Positions 41,549 to 50,893 of a stretch of 64,000 nt of DNA are shown piece after piece. The number at the start of each line of letters is the position of its first letter. Position 1 is the first letter of the stretch. The position numbers and the translations under genes were made by a program. The DNA comes from Martelella limonii (lineage in GTDB: Bacteria; Pseudomonadota; Alphaproteobacteria; Rhizobiales; Rhizobiaceae): contig NZ_JABUOU010000001.1 of NCBI RefSeq assembly GCF_013344475.1, forward strand, positions 124,001-188,000, given 5' to 3'. The notes under the pieces were generated by a model. That model ran no database searches, had not been told where the DNA came from, and saw only the letters and a program-made list of their open reading frames with translations.

Positions 41549-41698
41549 GATTTGAACCGTGTGCCCGCTATAGTTGGCAGCCTTTCGCAAGATTCGTTTT
41601 AACCTTAATCAACGTCTTGCATGATGAACGTCTGGTGAACGTATCCGGTTTCATTAGGGCTCAAACATGGTTAAATTTGGTTTTACGACGGGGGGATC

Positions 41699-42535
41699 AT
41701 GATCGAATTCACAACTGGAACCGGGCCGTCCTTCGCGCTCGACCCGACGTCGGTACTCGACATCGGCGCGGCAATCGTCGCCGGCGTTGACATTGCGCCC
41801 AAGCGCGCCATTCCCGATGATGGCGATCCGCGGATCGACCATTCGCTGGAAGGCTTCCTGTTTACCTGCGGCCCCGACCATATCCGCCATCCGGAGCCGG
41901 TCGAGGGCGGGGAGGGGCGTTTCTTTCCGTTGCATGGTTCTGCGTCTTCGCATGCCGCCGTGATCAAGTCGCTCGAAAGCGGTCCGCGCGGTGCCGAATG
42001 CGTCGCCGCCATTCCCGTGAAAACCGCCAATGGCGGGGAGATGCTGATCGAGCGCTGCTGGACGCTTGACGGGGAGACAGGTGAGCTGTCGCTGGTCGAC
42101 ACCGTGATCAACCGGAGCGAAAGCGCGCTGCCGGTCATGATGATGTACCACATCAATTTCGGTGCCATGCATTTCGATGACGGCGTCCGCCTGGAAGGCG
42201 AATCTTTGCCGGAAGGCGCATTGCCCTGGCGATTCGGCGAGGGCGATCACGGCATTTTCTGCGTGCCCGCTGTTGCCGGAAGCGACGGCTGGGCCACGAC
42301 GCGGCTCGGGCCGATCGCAGCGCTGGGCGGACGCAGCTTCATCCTTTCCGTGGACACCACGACGCTGCCGCATCTCCAGATCTGGCGCAATCAGGAAGCG
42401 CCTGCCCATATCGTCGGCATCGAGCCCGCATCCCACCGCTGGACCTCGAGGCGCAAGATTGCCGAGGCGGGAGAGCTGGAGCCGGTGGAGCCCGGCGGCT
42501 CGAAGCGGTTTTCGCTCAGGATCCGCTTTGACTGA
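41699..42535 (+). CDS. DUF4432 family protein (aldose-epimerase-like fold)
   Basis: 278-aa protein resembling DUF4432/galactose-mutarotase-like sugar-binding proteins: LHGSASSHAA, MIERCWTLD-like strand (LIERCWTLD), MMMYHINFGAMHF and HIVGIEPASHRW. These correspond to the His/Glu catalytic positions of mutarotases. The sugar is unknown. ATG 41699 follows GGGGGGATC. It is divergent from the L,D-transpeptidase gene. Confidence 0.8.
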   Translation: MIEFTTGTGPSFALDPTSVLDIGAAIVAGVDIAPKRAIPDDGDPRIDHSLEGFLFTCGPDHIRHPEPVEGGEGRFFPLHGSASSHAAVIKSLESGPRGAECVAAIPVKTANGGEMLIERCWTLDGETGELSLVDTVINRSESALPVMMMYHINFGAMHFDDGVRLEGESLPEGALPWRFGEGDHGIFCVPAVAGSDGWATTRLGPIAALGGRSFILSVDTTTLPHLQIWRNQEAPAHIVGIEPASHRWTSRRKIAEAGELEPVEPGGSKRFSLRIRFD

Positions 42536-42607
42536 ACGCTGCGCGATCTCTTGCAAATCGGCGCAATCTGCTTACCTTCTTCCGACAAAAGCAAAGAGGA
42601 TGCCGTC

Positions 42608-42946
42608 ATGAATATCCGCCCGATCGATGAATTTTATTCCGTAAGCCCACAGATCACGCCCGACGAGATTGCCGAGATCAAGGCTGCCGGCTTCAAGTCC
42701 ATCGTCTGCAACAGGCCCGATGGCGAAGAACCCGGACAGCCGGAATTTGCCGAGATCAAGAAGGCCGCCGAAGATGCCGGGCTTTATGTTGCGCATGTGC
42801 CTGTCGGCGGTATGGGCCTGACCCCCGAAGCTGTGACAGGCATGGTCGATGCGCTCGACGACATGGAAAAGCCGGTCCTGGCCTATTGCCGCTCCGGCGC
42901 GCGCTCAACCCGCATCTATGAAGAAGCCAGGCGCCTGCGCGGCTGA
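42608..42946 (+). CDS. TIGR01244 family sulfur transferase (rhodanese-like/DSP-fold)
   Basis: 112-aa protein with the active loop CRSGARS (Cys94, pattern CxxGxR), typical of the TIGR01244 family found alone or fused to beta-lactamase-like hydrolases such as Blh. The N-terminus MNIRPIDEFYSVSPQITPDEIAEIKAAG is conserved. ATG 42608 follows AGAGGA. Sulfur transfer or phosphatase activity is not settled for the family. A short hairpin follows. Confidence 0.88.
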   Translation: MNIRPIDEFYSVSPQITPDEIAEIKAAGFKSIVCNRPDGEEPGQPEFAEIKKAAEDAGLYVAHVPVGGMGLTPEAVTGMVDALDDMEKPVLAYCRSGARSTRIYEEARRLRG

Positions 42947-42968
42947 CGGCTTCACGACCGATATTCCC

Positions 42969-42990
42969 AGCCGGCTCTCGGGCCGGCTTT
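42969..42990 (+). terminator. probable terminator after the TIGR01244 gene
   Basis: Stem AGCCGGC (42969-42975) / GCCGGCT (42982-42988) with 6-nt loop and a short T-run (TTT at 42988-42990), 22 nt after the stop. Confidence 0.55.
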
Positions 42991-43023
42991 GAAGTCTTCA
43001 ACACACGAATGAAAGTGAATTCG

Positions 43024-43368
43024 ATGACGGTAAAACGCATTCAGCCCGGTCCGATCATGTCCGGTGCGGTTGTTCATGGCAATACGGTCTATCTGTCCGG
43101 TCAGGTGGGCAATGGCGACGATGTGACGGCGCAGGCCAAGGATTGCCTTGCCAAGGTCGACGCGCTGCTGAAGGAAGCCGGCACCGACAAAAGCAGGATC
43201 CTGCAGACGCTGGTCTACCTCAAGGACATGAGCAATTTTGCCGAAATGAACGCGGTCTGGAAGGCTTGGGTCGATCCGGAGAATACGCCTGCGCGTGCCA
43301 CCAGCCAGGCCGAACTTGCCGCGCCGCATATCCTTGTTGAATTTACGGTGACGGCAGCGATCGACTGA
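43024..43368 (+). CDS. RidA family protein
   Basis: 114-aa YjgF/YER057c/RidA-type protein. VYLSGQVGNGDDVTAQAKDCLAKVDALLKEAGTDKS (overlapping segments) and the conserved Arg in PARATSQAELAAPHILVEFTV are seen. RidA deaminates reactive 2-aminoacrylate and related enamines. ATG 43024 is preferred; the upstream ATG at 43009 (MKVNSM) has no better ribosome site. A strong terminator follows. Confidence 0.9.
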   Translation: MTVKRIQPGPIMSGAVVHGNTVYLSGQVGNGDDVTAQAKDCLAKVDALLKEAGTDKSRILQTLVYLKDMSNFAEMNAVWKAWVDPENTPARATSQAELAAPHILVEFTVTAAID

Positions 43369-43387
43369 TTGTCGCCTTTTCATTGTC

Positions 43388-43422
43388 ACGGCCGCCGGGC
43401 AGACTGTTCCGGCGGCCGTTTT
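43388..43422 (+). terminator. rho-independent terminator after the RidA gene
   Basis: Perfect 11-bp stem ACGGCCGCCGG (43388-43398) / CCGGCGGCCGT (43409-43419), 10-nt loop, then TTTT (43419-43422). It lies between the RidA and RNase T2 genes. Confidence 0.8.
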
Positions 43423-43446
43423 CTATGAAGTCGTAAGGAGCGCGCA

Positions 43447-44178
43447 ATGAAGCAGGGATTGAGGCGGTGCCTGATGGCGGTCTCCACACTTCTGTCCGGA
43501 TCGATGACCGCTCTGCCCGCGTCCGCCGGGAATACCGCCGCCCTGCTGGCGGTCAGCTGGCAGCCGGCATTTTGCGAAACCCATCGCGCCAAGCCGGAAT
43601 GCCGCACGCAAGGCGAGGACCGCTTCGACGCGCAGCGCTTTTCCCTGCACGGGCTTTGGCCGCTTCACGCGGAGTATTGCGGTGTCGATGCTGAAACCCG
43701 CAAGCGGGATCAGGCGGGGGACTGGCTGTCGCTGCCGTTGCTGAACCTGTCACGCGATACCCGTGCGCGGCTCGACATGGTGATGCCCGGAAGCCAATCC
43801 GGGCTGCAGCGCCATGAGTGGGTCAAGCACGGTACCTGCACAGGGCTCACGCCGGAAGCCTACTATCGGCGCTCGCTTGATCTGATGGACGAGCTCAACG
43901 GTTCCGATGTCGCCCGGCTGTTTGCCGCCAATATCGGGCGCTATCTTTCAGAAACGGAGATCCGGAACGCATTCGTGTCGTCGTTCGGAGAAGGGGCGGA
44001 CAGACGCGTCAAGATGAAATGCGATGGACAGGGGCGGGACCTGATGATCACCGAGATCACCATCGGCCTCTCCCGCGACTACAAACGGGATTTCAGCCTC
44101 GCAGAGCTGATCCACGGGGCGGGGGAAACGTCATTCGGATGTGCCGGCGGGTTTGTCGATCCCGCCGGGTATGACTGA
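43447..44178 (+). CDS. ribonuclease T2 family protein
   Basis: 243-aa secreted RNase. Signal peptide ends PASA-GNT (about 27). Both catalytic segments are intact: CAS I FSLHGLWP (His68) and CAS II HEWVKHGTC (His123, Glu124, His128 in order). The two Cys of CAS regions and later Cys suggest disulfides. RNase T2 enzymes are periplasmic or extracellular and degrade RNA for nutrient scavenging. AAGGAGCG precedes ATG 43447. It is convergent with the BON-domain gene, whose stop is only 2 nt away. Confidence 0.9.
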   Translation: MKQGLRRCLMAVSTLLSGSMTALPASAGNTAALLAVSWQPAFCETHRAKPECRTQGEDRFDAQRFSLHGLWPLHAEYCGVDAETRKRDQAGDWLSLPLLNLSRDTRARLDMVMPGSQSGLQRHEWVKHGTCTGLTPEAYYRRSLDLMDELNGSDVARLFAANIGRYLSETEIRNAFVSSFGEGADRRVKMKCDGQGRDLMITEITIGLSRDYKRDFSLAELIHGAGETSFGCAGGFVDPAGYD

Positions 44179-44180
44179 TT

Positions 44181-44507
44181 TCACAGCGTGCGCGACTGCG
44201 CGCGCGCGTCGGCTTCCTTGCCCGGATTGTGAGGTCGCATATCCTTCGGTCTGATGGCATTACGCACGCGCTTGATACCCTTGACCGAAAGAGCAATGTT
44301 GCCGGCGATCGCGATCTCTTCGCGCTGGAGAACCTGTCCCGTGAGACGGGCCTCTTCGCCATTGACGGCAACGCGGACATCCGAGGCGTCGATAAGGCCG
44401 GAAGATGCGAGTTCGCTTGCGATCTCGTCTTCCATGCGCGCTTCAGGATTCCACTCGTCGGCATTTTCTACAGGGTCTCCATAGAAAGCCGCTTTTTTCA
44501 GAACCAT
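44181..44507 (-). CDS. BON domain protein
   Basis: 108-aa protein with a single BON domain (about 28-95): MEDEIASELASSGLIDASDVRVAVNGEEARLTGQVLQREEIAIAGNIALSVKGIKRVRNAI spread over the segment, with the typical GxxxLxGxV pattern. No signal peptide is seen. BON domains bind lipids or membranes and are often stress-induced. ATG 44507 is preceded by GGAAGGA. A near-consensus EcfG promoter lies about 40 nt upstream. Confidence 0.85.
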   Translation of the reverse strand: MVLKKAAFYGDPVENADEWNPEARMEDEIASELASSGLIDASDVRVAVNGEEARLTGQVLQREEIAIAGNIALSVKGIKRVRNAIRPKDMRPHNPGKEADARAQSRTL

Positions 44508-44547
44508 TGTCGCTTCCTTCCATATTGCCAGTGTAGTCTGACAGTGA

Positions 44548-44572
44548 AACGTCTGGCACCGGCAATTGTTCA
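44548..44572 (-). promoter_or_regulatory. EcfG-like promoter of the BON gene
   Basis: On the minus strand TGAAC (44572-44568), 16 nt, CGTT (44551-44548): the EcfG consensus GGAAC-N16-CGTT with one mismatch, 40 nt upstream of the ATG at 44507. Confidence 0.45.
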
Positions 44573-44684
44573 TTTCGTGACCGCTTTATGACGCTTGCGC
44601 CAATTGCGGAACGCGCATTGTGAAACGGCGCCATTTCCCCTAAATAGCGCCCAACAGCTAATTCGAACCGGGATTTATCCGCTT

Positions 44685-46334
44685 ATGGCACGTCAGTTCA
44701 TCTATCACATGGCCGGGCTCAAGAAGGCCTATGGCGCCAAGAAGATCCTCGAAGACATCCATCTTTCCTTCTACCCGGACGCCAAGATCGGTATTCTCGG
44801 ACCGAACGGCGCCGGTAAGTCGACCGTCCTCAAAATCATGGCGGGTCTCGACAAGGAATGGACGGGCGAGGCCTGGCTCGCGGAAGGCGCAACGCTCGGC
44901 TACCTGCCGCAGGAGCCACAGCTCGATCCCACAAAGACCGTGTTCGAAAACGTGATGGAAGGTGTCGCCCACAAGAAGGCGATCGTCGACCGTTACAACG
45001 AACTGATGATGAACTATTCCGACGAGACCGCCGACGAGGGCGCGCGCCTTCAGGACGAGATCGACGCGCAGAACCTCTGGGACCTCGAAAACCAGGTCGA
45101 GATGGCGATGGACGCGCTGCGTTGCCCGCCGGGCGACTCGGACGTTGAGACGCTTTCCGGCGGTGAGCGCCGCCGCGTGGCGCTCTGCCAGCTGCTGCTG
45201 CGCCAGCCCGACCTGCTGCTCCTTGACGAGCCGACCAACCACCTCGACGCCGAGACCATCGCCTGGCTTGAAAAGCACCTGCGCGAATATCCGGGCGCTA
45301 TCCTGATGGTCACCCACGACCGTTACTTCCTGGATAACGTCACCGGCTGGATTCTCGAGCTCGACCGCGGCCGCGGCATTCCCTACGAGGGCAATTACTC
45401 GGCCTATCTGCAGGCCAAGGCCAAGCGTCTGGCGCAGGAGGCCCGCGAGGAGGGCAGCCGCCAGAAGGCGTTGTCGCGCGAGCAGGAGTGGATTGCGTCA
45501 AGCCCGAAGGCCCGCCAGGCCAAGTCCAAGGCTCGTATCCGCGCCTATGACGAACTGGTTGCGTCCGCCGAAAACCGTCGCCCCGGCGATGCGCAGATCA
45601 TCATTCCGGTCGGCGAGCGCCTCGGCAATGTGGTGATCGAGGCCGAGAACCTGTCGAAGGCCTTCGATGGCCGGGTCCTGTTCGAAAACCTGTCCTTCAA
45701 GCTGCCGCCCGGCGGCATTGTCGGCGTCATTGGTCCGAACGGCGCCGGCAAGTCGACGCTGTTCAAGCTGATCACCGGCCAGGAAAAGCCCGACAGCGGC
45801 GACATCCGCGTCGGCGACACCGTCGATCTCGGCTATGTCGACCAGAGCCGCGATTCGCTCGATGGCGACAAGAATGTCTGGGAAGAGATTTCCGGTGGCA
45901 ACGACATCATCAAGCTCGGCAAGTTCGAGATGAATTCGCGCGCCTATTGCGGCGCCTTCAACTTCAAGGGCGGCGACCAGCAGCAGAAGGTCGGCAACCT
46001 CTCCGGCGGCCAGCGCAACCGCGTTCACCTTGCCAAGATGCTGAAGTCCGGCTCCAACGTGCTGCTCCTCGACGAACCGACGAATGACCTCGACACCGAG
46101 ACGCTGGGTGCGCTGGAAGATGCGCTCGAAGCCTTCGCCGGCTGCGCCGTGATCATCAGCCATGACCGCATGTTCCTCGACCGCCTCGCCACCCACATCC
46201 TCGCCTTCGAAGGCGACAGTCACGTGGAATGGTTCGAGGGCAACTTCGAAGACTACGAAGCCGACAAGATCAGAAGGCTTGGCCCGGAAAGCGTGAAGCC
46301 GAGCCGGGTGAGCTACAAGCGGCTGACTAGGTAA
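44685..46334 (+). CDS. ettA: energy-dependent translational throttle protein EttA
   Basis: 549-aa ABC-F protein with two ATPase domains. First: [39 protein letters not shown]. Second: [38 protein letters not shown]. The Arg/Lys-rich interdomain linker ([19 protein letters not shown]) and length fit EttA, which binds the ribosomal E site and gates the first steps of elongation by ATP/ADP ratio. ATG 44685 ([17 protein letters not shown]) is the conserved start; the frame is open back to 44595 without homology. Confidence 0.95.
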   Translation: MARQFIYHMAGLKKAYGAKKILEDIHLSFYPDAKIGILGPNGAGKSTVLKIMAGLDKEWTGEAWLAEGATLGYLPQEPQLDPTKTVFENVMEGVAHKKAIVDRYNELMMNYSDETADEGARLQDEIDAQNLWDLENQVEMAMDALRCPPGDSDVETLSGGERRRVALCQLLLRQPDLLLLDEPTNHLDAETIAWLEKHLREYPGAILMVTHDRYFLDNVTGWILELDRGRGIPYEGNYSAYLQAKAKRLAQEAREEGSRQKALSREQEWIASSPKARQAKSKARIRAYDELVASAENRRPGDAQIIIPVGERLGNVVIEAENLSKAFDGRVLFENLSFKLPPGGIVGVIGPNGAGKSTLFKLITGQEKPDSGDIRVGDTVDLGYVDQSRDSLDGDKNVWEEISGGNDIIKLGKFEMNSRAYCGAFNFKGGDQQQKVGNLSGGQRNRVHLAKMLKSGSNVLLLDEPTNDLDTETLGALEDALEAFAGCAVIISHDRMFLDRLATHILAFEGDSHVEWFEGNFEDYEADKIRRLGPESVKPSRVSYKRLTR

Positions 46335-46344
46335 TATGTGATTG

Positions 46345-46374
46345 AGCCGACTTCCTGCGAAGTCGGCTTTTTTT
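46345..46374 (+). terminator. strong terminator of ettA
   Basis: Perfect 10-bp stem AGCCGACTTC (46345-46354) / GAAGTCGGCT (46359-46368), 4-nt loop, seven T (46368-46374), beginning 10 nt after the ettA stop. Confidence 0.9.
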
Positions 46375-46520
46375 CTAGGCATGCCATGAGATTTGTCGGA
46401 AAGCCCTGTGTGAAGGAAAGCCGGCAGCAGGGTCCGTTCTGCAGACTTCGACTTGTCAGTCTTCCAGTGGGCTGCCCGAAAAGCCGGTTCCTTTTCTCAT
46501 TTTCAATGCCACCCCCAGGG

Positions 46521-46629
46521 GTCATGCTCGGGCTTGACCCGAGCATCCAGGCCGCGCCCACCGGAAATCGAAGTAAAGTCGCGGTTTGATGGAGACTGCC
46601 TGGATCCTCGGGTCAAGCCCGAGGATGAC
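46521..46629. repeat. paired palindromic repeat (rhizobial intergenic mosaic-like element)
   Basis: Two 32-bp arms, 46521-46552 and 46598-46629, are inverted repeats of each other with only two differences. Each arm is itself a perfect hairpin: ATGCTCGGG/CCCGAGCAT at 46524-46532 and 46538-46546, and ATCCTCGGG/CCCGAGGAT at 46604-46612 and 46618-46626, each with a 5-nt loop. The two differences are a matched G-C to C-G swap that keeps both hairpins perfect. A related single copy is at 23277-23311. It lies in the 389-bp gap between ettA and the DUF815 gene, which otherwise holds only the ettA terminator. Confidence 0.8.
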
Positions 46630-46723
46630 ACTGAGTGAGTGGAGGGGCTCAGCAAGGGAGCATATTCCGAGACCTCGGCTTGCCAGGTCAGGCTGCCCTC
46701 AAGCGAACCCGGTTCCTGCACCC

Positions 46724-47614
46724 TCACATCTCCAGCCGCTTCCGCTGGCGTCCCGCCAGATCCTGCACGAACTGCCATGCCACGCGGCCGGAGCGGCCGC
46801 CGCGGGTGGTGGCCCAGGTGAGGGCTTCGGCGTGGAGGGTTTCGGGCGTGCCGTCGAGGCGGAAATGGGCTGCGTAGCCGTCGATCATCGCCAGGTAATC
46901 GTCCTGGGAGCATTTGTGGAAGCCGAGCCAGAGGCCGAACCGGTCTGACAGCGAGACCTTTTCCTCGACGGCTTCTGACGGATTGATGGCGGTCGAGCGC
47001 TCGTTTTCGATCATGTCGCGCGGCATCAGGTGGCGGCGGTTGGAGGTGGCGTAAAGCAGCACGTTTTCCGGCCTTCCCTCGACGCCGCCATCGAGCGCGG
47101 CCTTCAGCGATTTGTAAGCGGCGTCGTCATGGTCGAAGGACAGGTCGTCGGTAAACAGCAGGAAGCGGTAGGGGGCGTTTCGGATGATGTCCAGAAGGTC
47201 GCCAAGGGTGCCGATATCTTCACGGTAAAGCTCAACAAGCTTCAGCGGCAACGTGTTCTTGCTGGTGATTTCGGCATGGATCGCCTTGACCAGCGATGAC
47301 TTGCCCATGCCGCGCGCGCCCCAGAGAAGCGCATTGTTGGCGGGAAAGCCCTCGGCAAAGCGCAGCGTGTTTTCAAACAGGATATCGCGCACATGATCGA
47401 CGCCCTGGATCAGAGACAGGCCGACACGGCTCGGCTTCTCAACGGGCGCCAGATAGCTTTGCTCGGCGCGCCAGACGAAACAGTCGGCGGCCTCAAGGTC
47501 GCTTTCACGCGGTGCGGGACCGGCCATGCGCTCCAGCGCATCCGCCAGCCGTCTGACTTCGGCAAGAAGGGCTTCTGTGGCGCCGGTATCCAAATGATTT
47601 TCTCCACGGGCCAT
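46724..47614 (-). CDS. ATP-binding protein of the DUF815 (AAA) family
   Basis: 296-aa AAA-type ATPase: ALLWGARGMGKSSLVKAIHAE (Walker A GARGMGKS) and FLLFTDDLSF (Walker B), then VLLYATSNRRHLMPRD (sensor 1) and the late GRSGRVAWQFVQDLAGRQRKR. DUF815 members are uncharacterised predicted ATPases. ATG 47614 (MARGENHLDTGATEALL) follows TGGAGA; the upstream open frame to 47857 is noncoding and overlaps the yajC start region on the other strand. It is divergent from yajC. Confidence 0.88.
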   Translation of the reverse strand: MARGENHLDTGATEALLAEVRRLADALERMAGPAPRESDLEAADCFVWRAEQSYLAPVEKPSRVGLSLIQGVDHVRDILFENTLRFAEGFPANNALLWGARGMGKSSLVKAIHAEITSKNTLPLKLVELYREDIGTLGDLLDIIRNAPYRFLLFTDDLSFDHDDAAYKSLKAALDGGVEGRPENVLLYATSNRRHLMPRDMIENERSTAINPSEAVEEKVSLSDRFGLWLGFHKCSQDDYLAMIDGYAAHFRLDGTPETLHAEALTWATTRGGRSGRVAWQFVQDLAGRQRKRLEM

Positions 47615-47846
47615 TCTGTTTTCTCCACTGCTATGCGATCGGCGCTCAGAATTGCTGTTTCCTGACGCCTTGCAAGGCCGGTTTACCGGCAAAAAGGCCA
47701 CTAAATCATAAAAAGCGCCGGTGTTTCGGCTGCTATTGTTGCATTGGACGGGGCTCCGATTATATACCGGCGACACATCCGCGGGGGCAGTCCCCGTCAC
47801 GGCGCGGGGCGCGGCCCCGGTTCTGGTTTGAGGAGTTTTGAGCGAC

Positions 47847-48197
47847 ATGTTTAGCACGGCTTACGCCCAGGCAGCGGGCGCAGCAGGTCCGATGGGATCC
47901 GGTATGGAAATGATCTTCCTGTTCGTTCCCCTGATGGCAATCTGGTATTTCCTGCTGATCAGGCCGCAGCGCCGTCAGGCCAAGAAGCGCCAGGAAACGC
48001 TCTCCGCAATTCGCCGCGGCGATCAGGTCGTCACCGGCGGCGGCATTGTTGGCAAGGTCGTCAAGGTCATTGACGACACCGAACTCGAAGTCGAGATCGC
48101 CGACGGCGTTCGTATCCGGATCATGCGCTCCTACGTCTCGGAAGTCCGGGTCAAGGGCGAGCCGGTGAAGACCGAAGAGGCCAAGACCAAGGCCTGA
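47847..48197 (+). CDS. yajC: preprotein translocase subunit YajC
   Basis: 116-aa YajC: one transmembrane segment (IFLFVPLMAIWYFLLIRPQRRQ, overlapping) followed by the RPQ..R.K. motif and GDQVVTGGGIVGKVV, IADGVRIRIMRSYVSEV. It associates with SecDF and the SecYEG translocon. ATG 47847 (MFSTAYAQ) has AGGAG 11 nt upstream; a TTG at 47838 is only 2 nt from that site. secDF follows. Confidence 0.93.
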   Translation: MFSTAYAQAAGAAGPMGSGMEMIFLFVPLMAIWYFLLIRPQRRQAKKRQETLSAIRRGDQVVTGGGIVGKVVKVIDDTELEVEIADGVRIRIMRSYVSEVRVKGEPVKTEEAKTKA

Positions 48198-48205
48198 TAC
48201 TGTTC

Positions 48206-48241
48206 GCGGCCGGTCCCTGCAAAGGGTTTCCGGCCGCATTT
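48206..48241 (+). terminator. hairpin between yajC and secDF
   Basis: Perfect 8-bp stem GCGGCCGG (48206-48213) / CCGGCCGC (48230-48237), then ATTTG. It may attenuate between the two genes rather than end transcription. Confidence 0.4.
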
Positions 48242-48331
48242 GCATTGCATGCTCCCGGCCCGGACGCCGGGGAAGAGGCGGCGCCCGTGAGGGTGCCGTC
48301 TGCTGCGTGAAACCGACGAACCGAGACCTCC

Positions 48332-50890
48332 ATGCTGTATTTTTCCCGTTGGAAGACCTTCTTCATCTGGCTAGCCGTTGTGGTGGGCATCGCCATCGCC
48401 CTGCCAAACCTCTTCAGCAACCAGCAACTTGCGAAGCTTCCCGGCTGGCTGCCCGACAGCAAGATCAATCTCGGTCTCGACCTTCAGGGCGGCTCCTACA
48501 TCATGCTGCAGGTCGATCGGAACGATATCGTCACCGACCGGCTGAATACGCTGGTGGATGATGTGCGCTCCGACCTGCGCGAGGCGCAGGTGCGCTATAC
48601 CGGCCTTTCAGGTTCTGGCGACAGCGCGCAGGTGCGCATCTCCGATCCCGCGCAATATGCGGCGGCGGAAGAAGCGCTGGCGCCGCTTGCGGAATATATC
48701 AATGCCGGCACGATGAATGGCGGCACCTTCCAGGAAGTGACGATGGATGATGATGGCAACGGCCTCATCCGCCTGTCGCTGACCGAACAGGGCATCAATT
48801 ACCGCATGCGCTCGGCCGTCGAGCAGTCGATCGAGGTGATCCGTCGCCGCGTCGACGAACTTGGCACCACCGAGCCGCTGATCCAGCGTCAGGGCGATGA
48901 TCGCGTCATCGTTCAGGTGCCGGGTCTTGACGATCCGCAGCGCCTGAAATCGCTTCTCAACAAGACCGCCAAGCTCACCTTCCACATGGTCGATACCACG
49001 GTATCGGCGCAGGATGCGATCGAGGGCCGCCCGCCGGCAGGCGACGAAGTCGTCTATTCGATGGATGATCCGCCGGTGCCCTATGTGATCGAGAAGCGCG
49101 CCCTGATCTCGGGCGAGGATCTCGTCGACGCCAAGGCCTCTTTCGACCAGCGCACCAACGAGCCGGTCGTCAGTTTCCGCTTCGATTCGCGCGGCGCCCA
49201 GCGCTTTGCGCAGGCGACCCAGCAGAATGTCGGTCGTCCCTTTGCCATCGTGCTTGACGACCAGGTCGTATCCGCTCCGGTCATCAACGAGCCGATCCTC
49301 GGCGGCTCCGGCCAGATTTCCGGCAATTTCACGGTCGAGGGCGCCAACGACCTTGCCGTGCTGCTGCGCGCCGGCGCGCTGCCGGCAACGCTGACCGTTG
49401 TGGAAGAACGCACCGTCGGCCCGAGCCTTGGGGCCGATTCGATCCGCGCCGGTGTCATGGCGTCGATCATCGGCGCGGCACTTGTCGTGCTGTTCATGAT
49501 CGTTTTCTACGGCATGTTCGGTCTGGTCGCCAATATCGCGCTGTTCTTCAACATCGTCATGCTGCTTGCGCTTCTGAGCCTGATCGGCGCGACGCTGACG
49601 CTGCCGGGCATTGCCGGTATCGTGCTGACCATCGGCATGGCGGTCGACTCCAACGTGCTGATTTATGAGCGTATCCGCGAAGAGCGCCGCAATGGCCGCA
49701 GCGTTGTTCAAGCCGTCGATGCCGGCTTCGCGCGCGCCTTCGGCACCATCATCGATGCCAACCTGACGACGCTGATCGCGGCCGTCATCCTGTTCTTCCT
49801 CGGCTCCGGTCCGGTTCGCGGTTTTGCCGTGACGCTGGCAATCGGCATTCTCACCACGATCTTCAGTGCTTTCTATCTGACGCGCTGGATGATTGCCGAG
49901 TGGGTCCGCCGCCGTCGCCCGAAGGAACTGCCGAACGGCATCCGCACCGGCATGTTCGACGGCATCAACTTCTCGTTCATGAACTTCCGCCGCGTCACCT
50001 TCATCGTCTCGGTCATCCTGGTCATCGCCTCGGTCGTCGGTTTCGGCACCAAGGGCATGAACCTAGGCATCGATTTCACCGGCGGCTCGGTGATCCAGGT
50101 CGAGGCGAAGTCCGGTACCGCCGATCTCTCCGAGATCCGTACCCGCCTCAACGAGCTCAACATCGGGGCGGTTCAGGCGCAGGGCTTCGGTTCCGAAAAG
50201 GATGTGCTGATCCGGCTCCAGGCGCAGGAAGGCGGCGCGAATGCGGAGCAGAGCGCGCTCACAAAGGTGCGCGCTGCGCTGCAGGACGACTACACCTTCT
50301 CGCGCGTCGAGGTAGTCGGACCGGTGGTCTCGGGTGAACTCAGCCGCACGGCCGCCATCGGCGTGCTTGCGTCGCTGATCGCGATCCTGATCTATATCTG
50401 GTTCCGGTTCGAGTGGCAGTTCGCCGTCGGCGCCATCATCGCGACCGCGCACGACGTGGTCCTGACCATCGGAATCTTCGTGCTCACGGGGGTCGAGTTC
50501 AACCTCACCAGTATCGCGGCGGTGCTGACCATTGTCGGTTACTCGCTCAACGATACCGTGGTGGTCTATGACCGCGTTCGTGAAAACCTGAGGCGCTATC
50601 AGAAGATGCCGCTGCCGGAGTTGATCGATATCTCGATCAACCACACCCTGTCGCGTACCATCCTGACGGCTGTGACGACGATGCTGGCGCTGGCTGCGCT
50701 CTACATCTTCGGCGGCGAGGTGATCCGCTCCTTCACCTTCGCGATGCTGTTCGGCGTGGCCGTCGGCACCTTCTCCTCGATCTATATCGCGGCTCCGGTG
50801 CTGATCGCCTTCAAGCTGCGTCCCGACACCTTCGACAGGAAGAAGGATGACGGCGCTCCCGAAGAGCAGGGCAGTGTGGAGACGATCTGA
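48332..50890 (+). CDS. secDF: protein translocase subunit SecDF (fused)
   Basis: 852-aa fusion of SecD and SecF, the proton-driven membrane subunits that pull proteins out of the Sec translocon. SecD half: N-terminal helix, NLGLDLQGGSYIMLQVD, VRRRVDELGTTEPLIQRQG (IRRRVDELG), large periplasmic P1 region, GMAVDSNVLIYERIREE. SecF half (from about 545): FMNFRRVTFIVSVIL, GMNLGIDFTGGSVIQVE, GYSLNDTVVVYDRVRENLRR. Fusion is common in Rhizobiales. A Mth938-domain gene follows after 3 nt, implying one transcript. Confidence 0.95.
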   Translation: MLYFSRWKTFFIWLAVVVGIAIALPNLFSNQQLAKLPGWLPDSKINLGLDLQGGSYIMLQVDRNDIVTDRLNTLVDDVRSDLREAQVRYTGLSGSGDSAQVRISDPAQYAAAEEALAPLAEYINAGTMNGGTFQEVTMDDDGNGLIRLSLTEQGINYRMRSAVEQSIEVIRRRVDELGTTEPLIQRQGDDRVIVQVPGLDDPQRLKSLLNKTAKLTFHMVDTTVSAQDAIEGRPPAGDEVVYSMDDPPVPYVIEKRALISGEDLVDAKASFDQRTNEPVVSFRFDSRGAQRFAQATQQNVGRPFAIVLDDQVVSAPVINEPILGGSGQISGNFTVEGANDLAVLLRAGALPATLTVVEERTVGPSLGADSIRAGVMASIIGAALVVLFMIVFYGMFGLVANIALFFNIVMLLALLSLIGATLTLPGIAGIVLTIGMAVDSNVLIYERIREERRNGRSVVQAVDAGFARAFGTIIDANLTTLIAAVILFFLGSGPVRGFAVTLAIGILTTIFSAFYLTRWMIAEWVRRRRPKELPNGIRTGMFDGINFSFMNFRRVTFIVSVILVIASVVGFGTKGMNLGIDFTGGSVIQVEAKSGTADLSEIRTRLNELNIGAVQAQGFGSEKDVLIRLQAQEGGANAEQSALTKVRAALQDDYTFSRVEVVGPVVSGELSRTAAIGVLASLIAILIYIWFRFEWQFAVGAIIATAHDVVLTIGIFVLTGVEFNLTSIAAVLTIVGYSLNDTVVVYDRVRENLRRYQKMPLPELIDISINHTLSRTILTAVTTMLALAALYIFGGEVIRSFTFAMLFGVAVGTFSSIYIAAPVLIAFKLRPDTFDRKKDDGAPEEQGSVETI

Positions 50891-50893
50891 CCG

